Source: an uncultured Collinsella sp. (GTDB lineage Bacteria > Actinomycetota > Coriobacteriia > Coriobacteriales > Coriobacteriaceae). From it: 5,528 bases of DNA. The first letter of the stretch is position 1. The number at the start of each line of letters is the position of its first letter. A model generated the notes under the pieces. It worked only from the letters and a program-made list of their open reading frames with translations. It ran no database searches and had not been told where the DNA came from. The position numbers and the translations under genes are program-made. The stretch lies in the NCBI GenBank assembly GCA_902494815.1, contig CABUVB010000125.1:1-5528 (forward strand). The letters run 5' to 3'. Positions 1 through 5,496 of the stretch are shown here, piece after piece.

Positions 1-819
1 GCTCAGTAGCCAACGCTCGGAGCCGTAATGCACGGTTACCGTTGCCGTGTCTGTCCCGCTGCGCTCGATTAGGGTGATGCCGGCCCAGTCCAGATGCTCC
101 GCCATATCGAATGGCATCAAGAGCTTTGCGCTACGCTGCGTCCGAGCAAGGGAATCGTGGAGGGATGTGACGTCCGGTGCATGAGGCACGACGGAGTCTT
201 CTGTCAAGGCGAGTCCCTCGATTTTATCCATGCGATAGGTGCGCCGCTCATCGACCGCGATGTCCCAGGCAATCAGGTATGTTTGGTCGCCGTTTGCCGT
301 AATGCGCAAGGGGTCGACCAGACGCTCACGTGGCCGTGCATCGTCCATCGAGCGATACGAGATGCGGCAGCGAACGCCGTCCTGAATGGCGCAGCTCAGC
401 TGCTGCCAGTGCGACCCGTGGTTGAGGGTGTCAAAGACGCGCTGGTTATAGCCGAGCTCTTCGGGTAGAAGGGCATGTCGAATCCGAGCTGCCGTATGCG
501 GCTCGATCCCCAACGATTCAAGTTCATGGTTGAGCACAGCGCCCTCGGCGGCACTCAGACGCAGCGGTAGCACACGACCGGCGTCACCGGTGAGGACCAC
601 ACGCTCGCCGCGGCATTCGCAGATGATGCGCGCGCCCGATTCTCGGTCCGCGAGCGTCGAGACGATCTCGAGAATCTCGTCGAGCGATACCCCTGTGATG
701 TCAAAGCGACTGCAAATCTCGGTTCGTGTCATGCCGCTCTCGCCGGCGGCGTAGAGGGCTTCCATGATGTCGATGGCGCGCGAGAGTCTCTGCTCGCTGG
801 TGAGTTTACGCACGGGCAT
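1..819 (-). CDS. WYL-domain transcriptional regulator, PafC-like (partial, C-terminus beyond the window)
   Basis: This minus-strand frame has no stop from the ATG at 819-817 to the window edge: 273 codons are visible and the C-terminus is missing. Residues 1-80 look like a degenerate winged-helix region (RLSRAIDIMEALYAAG, then a TRTEICSRFDI helix). Residues 145-213 form a WYL domain: an RISYRS strand, an RERLVDPLRI strand, the signature triplet as TYL (180-182) in QTYLIAWD, and RTYRMDKI (193-200), whose arginines are typical of the family's ligand-binding face. The layout, with a weaker DNA-binding end, fits PafC of the PafB/PafC pair, which in mycobacteria activates a RecA-independent DNA-damage response. 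That role is inferred here. The start lies 11 bp inside the preceding gene (14 bp shared including the stop), so the two are translationally linked. AAAGGA at 837-832 is 12 nt upstream, a long spacing, but no other start lies nearby in frame. Confidence 0.85.
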   Translation of the reverse strand, partial: MPVRKLTSEQRLSRAIDIMEALYAAGESGMTRTEICSRFDITGVSLDEILEIVSTLADRESGARIICECRGERVVLTGDAGRVLPLRLSAAEGAVLNHELESLGIEPHTAARIRHALLPEELGYNQRVFDTLNHGSHWQQLSCAIQDGVRCRISYRSMDDARPRERLVDPLRITANGDQTYLIAWDIAVDERRTYRMDKIEGLALTEDSVVPHAPDVTSLHDSLARTQRSAKLLMPFDMAEHLDWAGITLIERSGTDTATVTVHYGSERWLLS

Positions 820-1828
820 ACTCGTGCACCGTCCTTTCGATGAGGTGGTTCCACGCCTGCTTGAGCGATTTGGGGGCCATGGGCCTCATGCCGTCCATGG
901 CGTGGGCCATGCAAAATGAGGCGGCGGCTTCAAGATCGCGCACGTCAACGGTCCAGGTCCATCCCACATCGGTGTGTGCGAGCTCACCTCGCCCGCGCGT
1001 GAGGCCGTTGATCATATCGATCTGCGTCTGAGGGGCGAACGAGAACGTGGCTGCAACGGGCGGTCGGTCGGCAAAATCGAATTCAAAGAACAGATAGTCG
1101 TTGAGATTGAAGTTCGCGGGGATGACGTAGGCCTTCGAAGGACGCCAAGCGCGTACGATACGGTCGCAGCGGAATGTCCTGATGTCGTCGGTGACGTTGT
1201 CGAGGCCGCAGAAGTACGCCACGCCCTCGCGCTCGAACATGCCGTAGACGCAGACGGTACGTTCTTTCTGCTCGCCGCGTCCGTTCTGATATAAAAATCG
1301 CAGCGCGCATCGCTCGGCAAAGGCGCTCCATACCGCATCGACGGTGGGAGAGCGGCGGATTGGTGCTTCGTCCACCGTCGTCCTACCGGTGAGATAGGCA
1401 ATCTTGGAGCGAATATCGGCAAGCGGTGCGGCAAAAGTGGATGAGCCGGCCGCTAGTGTCTGGTCGATGGCGTTGAGCAGGATATCGGCGTCGTCTGCGG
1501 TGATGAGGCCGCCTGCTGCAAAGGTGTGCTCGCGGTCGATTGTCCACGAGCTTTCCTCGGTCTCCTGCGCGCCGGTGGGGCGAACCTCCTTGATTAAGAT
1601 GCCGCGTTCGAGCAGTTTGTCACGATCGCGCCGAAACTTGCGCTTATCCGAGTCGATGTTGCCCGAGTCATATCCCAGGTCAGAATCCAAGACGATCTGC
1701 TCGGTCGTCAGCGGTTCGGGGGAGCTGTTGAGCACAAAGAAAAGATTGAGGATGCGCTGAGCCGTTTTATCGAAACTGGGCTCCGAATTTCCCTTTTTAA
1801 TTGTCTCGGTCGTGTCGCTTGCCGTCAT
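806..1828 (-). CDS. WYL-domain transcriptional regulator, PafB-like
   Basis: A complete 340-residue protein, close to the usual size of WYL regulators (about 320-340). Residues 20-80 form a winged helix-turn-helix: KTAQRILNLFFVLNSS, then LTTEQIVLDS, then DKRKFRRDRDKLLERGI (61-77), the segment most characteristic of PafB-type proteins. Residues 100-150 are a helical connector. Residues 165-236 are the WYL domain: ALRFLYQNGRGEQKERTV, the signature triplet replaced by AYF (204-206), and RTFRCDRI (217-224) with its arginines kept. Residues 245-340 are the C-terminal extension (WCX type) with a tryptophan-rich strand GWTWTVDV. It is the first gene of the minus-strand unit and overlaps the second by 14 bp. 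WYL domains are known to sense ligands such as nucleic acid. The ligand and targets here cannot be read from sequence. Possible targets include the divergent operon or DNA-damage genes, by analogy with PafBC. Confidence 0.88.
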   Translation of the reverse strand: MTASDTTETIKKGNSEPSFDKTAQRILNLFFVLNSSPEPLTTEQIVLDSDLGYDSGNIDSDKRKFRRDRDKLLERGILIKEVRPTGAQETEESSWTIDREHTFAAGGLITADDADILLNAIDQTLAAGSSTFAAPLADIRSKIAYLTGRTTVDEAPIRRSPTVDAVWSAFAERCALRFLYQNGRGEQKERTVCVYGMFEREGVAYFCGLDNVTDDIRTFRCDRIVRAWRPSKAYVIPANFNLNDYLFFEFDFADRPPVAATFSFAPQTQIDMINGLTRGRGELAHTDVGWTWTVDVRDLEAAASFCMAHAMDGMRPMAPKSLKQAWNHLIERTVHEYARA

Positions 1829-1832
1829 AGAG

Positions 1833-1837
1833 TCCTC
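1833..1837 (-). promoter_or_regulatory. Ribosome binding site of the PafB-like gene
   Basis: On the minus strand GAGGA (1837-1833) lies four bases before the ATG at 1828-1826. This supports that start and the 340-residue length. Confidence 0.7.
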
Positions 1838-1863
1838 GCATGAGAAGGTGGTTTGCTGCCATG

Positions 1864-1916
1864 ATTTTAGTCCGATATGGAGATTAGGCTATATCCTTGT
1901 CCGCTCGGGGCGTTAA
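1864..1916 (-). promoter_or_regulatory. Candidate promoter(s) for the WYL regulator operon
   Basis: Reading the minus strand, TTAACG (1916-1911; 4 of 6 matches to the -35 consensus) is followed after 16 bases by TATAGC (1894-1889; 4 of 6 to the -10). A second possible -10, TAAAAT (1869-1864; 5 of 6), has no convincing -35 at the right distance. Only one of these need be real. The assignment is a consensus match by eye and remains weak. Confidence 0.3.
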
Positions 1917-1952
1917 GATGGCCCGAATTCGGTCGTTTGCGCTCGCTCGGGG
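1902..1952. repeat. 9-bp direct repeat in the divergent intergenic region (possible operator)
   Basis: CGCTCGGGG occurs at 1902-1910 and again at 1944-1952, exactly 42 bp apart start to start, about four helical turns. The second copy touches the plus-strand -10 box TATACT (1953-1958). A regulator bound there could act on the M28 operon. A 9-mer repeat in about 200 bp of GC-rich DNA can also arise by chance, so this is only a candidate. Confidence 0.3.
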
Positions 1953-1958
1953 TATACT
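1953..1958 (+). promoter_or_regulatory. -10 box of the probable promoter for the M28-like operon
   Basis: TATACT matches the sigma-70 -10 consensus at five of six positions and lies in an A/T-rich patch of an otherwise GC-rich spacer. Transcription would start near 1965, leaving a leader of about 60 nt before the ATG at 2027. The -35 is poor: TTCGGT (1928-1933) at 19-bp spacing is the best I see. This suggests a weak or activator-dependent promoter. A nearby TATATA (1965-1970) is an alternative -10. Confidence 0.45.
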
Positions 1959-2017
1959 TTCGACTATATACGGTTCTAATGTGCATGCATTGGGCCTATT
2001 TGTCGGATTATGGATGT

Positions 2018-2021
2018 GGAG
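2018..2021 (+). promoter_or_regulatory. Ribosome binding site that fixes the start of the M28-like gene
   Basis: GGAG at 2018-2021 is five bases upstream of ATG 2027-2029. The reading frame stays open upstream to an ATG at 1877, but that start has no comparable site, and the extension would include the -10 box. The encoded extension (arginine, tyrosine and cysteine rich) looks like non-coding DNA, so 2027 is preferred. Confidence 0.7.
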
Positions 2022-2026
2022 CGCAC

Positions 2027-5000
2027 ATGGCGAACACCCAGAACTATATTAACCACCTGCTGCAGAACACCGGCATTACGCCGGCATGCAGCGAAGAAGA
2101 GCGCTTGGCTGCCGAAGATATCGCTCAGATCTTCCGCAACCACGGCTTTGACCCCGAGGTTCAGGAGTTCAATGCCCCGGCGCCCAGTAGGTTGGCATTT
2201 GCCGTTACCGGTATTCTTGCGTTTGCCGGCGCCCTGCTGATGGGCATCGGCGGCGGTATCGGCTTGGTCGGCACCTTGCTGGCCATTGTCGGCGCCGTTC
2301 TTTACGTGCTCGAGCGCACGGGCCACCCCGTGGTTTCGCGCCTGGGCAAGACGGGCGTGAGCCAAAATGTCATCGCCTACCACAAGGCCTCGGGCCCGCT
2401 CGCGTCCCCGCGTAACCGCCCGGTGGTCGTTGTCGCACACTACGACTCTCCCCGTGCTGAGCTGCTCGCCCGCGAGCCTTATGCTTCGTATCGTGCGCTC
2501 ATCGCCAAGCTGTTGCCCGTTGCCACGGTTGCCCCCGCTGCCGTTGCCATCCTGCGTATTCTGCCGCTCCCCGGCGCGCTCAAGGTTCTGCTGTGGATTG
2601 TCGCGATCCTCGCTTCCCTCGTTGCACTCGCCAACGCGGTAAACATCATCTCTAACCGCCACATTCTTCCCTATACGTCTGGCGCGGTGTGCAACAAGTC
2701 TTCTGTCGCCGCTATGCTCGGCGTTATGGACAACGTTGCTCCCTTCCAGGGCGAAAACGAGTTTCCCGACGATGTTCCGTTCGATACCTATTTTGGGGAG
2801 CAGAAGCGTCGTGCCGAGGAAATGGCGCGCGCAGCGGCGGAATATGCCGCGGCCCAGCAGCAAAACGACTACGGCAACACCATCGAGTATGAAGAGCCTA
2901 CCTACGCCGAGGACGAATTCGGTCAGCCGATTGCTCCCGACGCTCAGACCGAGCCCGAACAGGGTGAGGCTTTCGACGAGCAAATTGAGGGCTTTGAGGG
3001 TGCGTCTGCCGACGAGACGCTGATCGGCGCTATCGTGCCCGAGGATCAGAATCAGGCTGCCCAAGCCGAAGAGTTCAATGACGAGGTTCCCGCTGCCGAG
3101 CCGGCGGAGGAGTCTGCCGAGCCCGAGCCCAAGCTCTATCGCAACGCCGCCGGCAACATCCGCTTTGGTTCGGATGCCATCCGTGCGCTCGGAATGCTTC
3201 CCGAGTCCTGCACGCTCGATTACGAGGAGGGCGAGGAGCCAACGTTTGAGCCCGAGCCTGCCCCCGTCGTGGCTGCGGATGATGAGTCTGCCGCGGTTGC
3301 CGCTGCCGTTGCCGAGTCCGAGGCGGTGTCCGCGATCGATCCCGCGGCAGGACTGGACGTTTTGGCTCCCGCCGCGCCGGCGCAAGACGTTGCGGACGAG
3401 TCTGACGACGATTACGTTGAACAGCCGAGGCGCGTGTCTTACGAGAGCGATACTGATTTCTCGGCCGAGATTCCCGCGGCAACGCCGCATGCCGACATTG
3501 CATCCGCGTTCTCGTCGATTGGCGCCAGCGCTTCCAACTTCTTTAAGGGTGCGCTTGCAAAGGGCAAGAAATTTGTCGACGATTTCGAGGAGAAGCGCGC
3601 TGCCGCACGCGAGGCTGCCGAGCAGGAGGCTATCGCTCAGCAGCAGGCAGCCGAGGCGGCACGTGAGCACGCGGCGCAAGAGTTCGAGCAGAACGAGGCT
3701 ATGCAGTCCGCGCCCGTCGACGCCGCCGAAGCTACAACGTCCTTTGAGTCCCAGCAACCGGCGTCCACGGATGTTGTTGAGGCGACGACGTCTTTCGAGG
3801 CTCAGCAGCACGTCGATAGCACTATGTCGTTTGATGCCGCGCAGTTCGATTCCACGATAACGTTTGAAAAGCAAGGCACCGCGATTGCCGAGCCCCTTCC
3901 TGTTTCCGATGAGCAGGGCGACGCGGCAGACGATGACGAGCCTATTGATGCTGCCGAAATTCAGGATGCCGCCGAGGACGAGTCCGTCGAGGCCAACTCT
4001 GACGAAGAGCAATACGCGGCAGCCGATCAAGGTGATTCGACCGAGGTCGAGCAGGAGGAAGTGCCTGCGGTTTCCGAGACTCCCGAGACGGATGAGTCGA
4101 GGCCTTATTCCACGCAGATTTTCACCATGCCGACCCCGAGTGGTTCCGGTGCCACGGTTGCCAATGTCGCTCCCACCCAGGACGAAACGGTCGATTCCCT
4201 TATGGCCCAGATTTCCTCCCAGGCATCGCCGCGTCCGCAGATGAATGTTCCCGATCCGGCGTCGGCACCGTCGCCTGTACCTTCCTCGTCTCCGCTGGCT
4301 TCGGTCCCCGATCCGTCGCTGCCGTCTATGAAGCAGGCAAACGTTGCGTCTCGCACGTCGCTGTTCGACCTTCCCGACCCCTCCGCACAGGTCAACGATC
4401 CCTTTGCTACTGTCCAGGGCCCCGAACCCACATCGGCACCCGTTGCGCCTCCTATGCCCGTTGCGTCGGGCGCGCAGCCGATCGAGACCATTTCGGCTCC
4501 CGCCCCGGCGGCACCCAAGTCTCGTAAGCGCGGCCTGGGTGGCCTGTTCGGTCGTAAAAAGAAAAACGAGCAGGACAGCATGAGTGACTGGCTGGGCGTC
4601 GAAGACGATTACGATGCCAAGAAGTCCGGTCGCGGTATCGGTTCGTGGGATAACTTCGAGGACGATAACGATGGCTGGAAGGGCGGCGCTACGTCTTCCG
4701 ATGGCGCTTCTTCCGAAGATATGCTCTCGGCTGTCGCCTCTATGGGCGATGATGAGCTGCTCGGTCACGATATCTGGTTTGTGGCAACGGGTGCCTCGGA
4801 TTGTGATGGCGCCGGCATGAAGGCCTTCTTGGCTTCGCATCGCGATAAGCTCCGCGGCGTATTCTTTATCAATCTTGAATCCGTCGGCGCCGGTAGGCTT
4901 TCGGTTGTGACGGTCGAGGGCGAACAACAGCTGCTCAAGGGCGATCGCCGCATCATGAACCTGGTCAGCAAGGTCTGCAAGTCGTTCCATGTCGATTGTG

Positions 5001-5197
5001 GCGCGCTCGAGATGCCCTATGCCAAGACCGATGCCTACGCCGCGCTCGAGGCGAGCCGCCGAGCCCTCACCATCGCCGGTGTGGACGGCACACGTCTGGC
5101 TTGCGCTCGTACCGAGGACGACCTGCCCCACAATGTCAACCCGACGAACATTGCCACGGTATCCGAGGTCGTTACCGAGGTTATCCGCCGTTCGTAG
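2027..5197 (+). CDS. Membrane protein with an M28 peptidase-like domain split by a long acidic linker
   Basis: A 1056-residue protein. Residues 1-55 match the N-terminal helices of M28 peptidases (YINHLLQ, then EEERLAAEDIAQIFRNHGF). Two membrane hairpins follow: about 56-95 and 157-207. Between them, VVVVAHYDS (133-141) carries the M28 metal-site His138 and Asp140. SGAVCNKSSVAAML (218-231) matches the bridging-Asp motif, but Cys222 replaces Asp. Residues 240-905 are an Ala/Glu/Pro/Ser-rich, probably disordered linker. It contains a charged helix (511-555), TSFE-type repeats (569-616), PDP repeats (740-786) and a basic patch KSRKRGLGGLFGRKKK (831-846). The fold resumes at DIWFVATGASDCDGAGMKAF (915-934), with Ser924-Asp925 where the catalytic Glu-Glu pair is expected, NLES (949-952, Glu951 for Asp) and His1035. 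Ordinary M28 domains have about 300 residues. It heads a two-gene operon. Fold assignment is fairly firm. Peptidase activity is doubtful: it may be a pseudo-enzyme, scaffold or altered hydrolase. Confidence 0.85.
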   Translation: MANTQNYINHLLQNTGITPACSEEERLAAEDIAQIFRNHGFDPEVQEFNAPAPSRLAFAVTGILAFAGALLMGIGGGIGLVGTLLAIVGAVLYVLERTGHPVVSRLGKTGVSQNVIAYHKASGPLASPRNRPVVVVAHYDSPRAELLAREPYASYRALIAKLLPVATVAPAAVAILRILPLPGALKVLLWIVAILASLVALANAVNIISNRHILPYTSGAVCNKSSVAAMLGVMDNVAPFQGENEFPDDVPFDTYFGEQKRRAEEMARAAAEYAAAQQQNDYGNTIEYEEPTYAEDEFGQPIAPDAQTEPEQGEAFDEQIEGFEGASADETLIGAIVPEDQNQAAQAEEFNDEVPAAEPAEESAEPEPKLYRNAAGNIRFGSDAIRALGMLPESCTLDYEEGEEPTFEPEPAPVVAADDESAAVAAAVAESEAVSAIDPAAGLDVLAPAAPAQDVADESDDDYVEQPRRVSYESDTDFSAEIPAATPHADIASAFSSIGASASNFFKGALAKGKKFVDDFEEKRAAAREAAEQEAIAQQQAAEAAREHAAQEFEQNEAMQSAPVDAAEATTSFESQQPASTDVVEATTSFEAQQHVDSTMSFDAAQFDSTITFEKQGTAIAEPLPVSDEQGDAADDDEPIDAAEIQDAAEDESVEANSDEEQYAAADQGDSTEVEQEEVPAVSETPETDESRPYSTQIFTMPTPSGSGATVANVAPTQDETVDSLMAQISSQASPRPQMNVPDPASAPSPVPSSSPLASVPDPSLPSMKQANVASRTSLFDLPDPSAQVNDPFATVQGPEPTSAPVAPPMPVASGAQPIETISAPAPAAPKSRKRGLGGLFGRKKKNEQDSMSDWLGVEDDYDAKKSGRGIGSWDNFEDDNDGWKGGATSSDGASSEDMLSAVASMGDDELLGHDIWFVATGASDCDGAGMKAFLASHRDKLRGVFFINLESVGAGRLSVVTVEGEQQLLKGDRRIMNLVSKVCKSFHVDCGALEMPYAKTDAYAALEASRRALTIAGVDGTRLACARTEDDLPHNVNPTNIATVSEVVTEVIRRS
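3731..3874 (+). repeat. Imperfect tandem peptide repeats (TSFE type) inside the M28-like gene
   Basis: Four related units sit in the acidic linker: ATTSFESQQ (residues 569-577), ATTSFEAQQ (586-594), STMSFDAAQ (598-606) and STITFEKQ (609-616). The first two are nearly identical in protein but differ at synonymous bases, so the repeat is not a very recent duplication. A common core of Thr/Ser, Ser/Thr, Phe and Glu/Asp is spaced by 17, 12 and 11 residues. The Ser/Thr residues beside Phe and acidic residues could be phosphorylation or docking sites. No function is known to me. Confidence 0.6.
4244..4384 (+). repeat. Proline-rich PDP motif repeats inside the M28-like gene
   Basis: Three short motifs recur in the Pro/Ser/Ala part of the linker: NVPDPA (residues 740-745), SVPDPS (759-764) and DLPDPS (781-786), the last followed by NDPF (790-793). 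Their cores are similar at the DNA level (CCCGATCCG twice, CCCGACCCC once). They may be docking motifs or only compositional. Confidence 0.4.
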
Positions 5198-5207
5198 GCG
5201 GAGCTCT

Positions 5208-5213
5208 AAGGAG
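5208..5213 (+). promoter_or_regulatory. Ribosome binding site of the small membrane protein gene
   Basis: AAGGAG lies five bases before the GTG at 5219-5221. This near-perfect site identifies GTG as the start and supports the short gene as real. Confidence 0.85.
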
Positions 5214-5218
5214 TCAAC

Positions 5219-5437
5219 GTGTTTTCGTATATTAAGCGCCATTGGCCTGTCTACGTGATTTTGACCTTGATTGCCATTGCGTTAGGATTTGGGGCCGCCT
5301 ACATCGTGGGTGCGAAGGGCTCGACCCCCGCCTCCGCAATCAGCGAAGAGGTGGAGCAAGAACAGAGCACGGGTGCCGATGGGATTCCTGAGTCCGAGCA
5401 AGCAATCGTTGATGGTGGATCTTCGTCTGCAGAGTAG
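5219..5437 (+). CDS. Small single-span membrane protein of unknown function (72 aa, GTG start)
   Basis: The protein begins MFSYIKRHW, with Lys6 and Arg7 on the probable cytoplasmic side. One hydrophobic segment follows at about residues 10-31 (PVYVILTLIAIALGFGAAYIVG), then a short polar, acidic tail (ISEEVEQEQS, ending GGSSSAE). This predicts an N-in/C-out bitopic protein. There is no lipobox, and no good signal-peptidase site stands out, so it is probably a membrane anchor rather than an exported protein. It starts 21 bp after the stop of the M28-like gene and is followed directly by a terminator, so the two genes are almost certainly one operon. It may be a partner or assembly factor for the M28-like membrane protein, an inference from position only. 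I do not recognise its family. Confidence 0.8.
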   Translation: MFSYIKRHWPVYVILTLIAIALGFGAAYIVGAKGSTPASAISEEVEQEQSTGADGIPESEQAIVDGGSSSAE

Positions 5438-5461
5438 ATACGGCGATTTACATGATTGAAA

Positions 5462-5496
5462 GCGGGCGAGCCAGGGGACAGGCTAGCCCGCATTTT
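5462..5496 (+). terminator. Rho-independent terminator after the M28-like operon
   Basis: GCGGGCGAGCC (5462-5472) pairs with GGCTAGCCCGC (5481-5491): 10 of 11 pairs with one G-A mismatch and an 8-base loop. ATTTTAAT follows. On the opposite strand the hairpin is followed by TTTCAATC, so it might also stop a converging transcript from the right. It lies 24 bp after the small gene's stop codon. Confidence 0.85.

Noticed and set aside
94..468. A 124-codon plus-strand frame opposite the partial WYL gene
   Set aside because: The opposite strand encodes clear WYL-family motifs through this stretch, and the plus-strand frame shows none and has no start signal.
974..1294. A 106-codon plus-strand frame opposite the PafB-like gene
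   Set aside because: It is the antisense of the WYL domain and lacks a ribosome site or family motif.
1861..1887. A possible leader peptide of eight codons (ATG at 1861) in the divergent region
   Set aside because: It lies upstream of the plus-strand -10 box, so it would not be on the M28 transcript, and its composition suggests nothing functional.
1982..1989. An 8-bp palindrome TGCATGCA in the leader of the M28-like gene
   Set aside because: It is short, unpaired with any second copy, and expected by chance at this scale.
3078..3860. A 260-codon plus-strand frame inside the linker
   Set aside because: It is an Arg/Ser/Pro-rich shifted reading of the Ala/Glu-rich linker with no ribosome site, a typical shadow in GC-rich DNA.
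1976..5242. A 1088-codon open frame on the minus strand covering the whole M28-like gene
   Set aside because: It is in exact codon register with the sense gene and stays open because the sense frame contains no TTA, CTA or TCA codons, which are rare in GC-rich genomes. The translation is Arg/Gly/Leu-rich low complexity, and the sense protein has recognisable motifs and a ribosome site.
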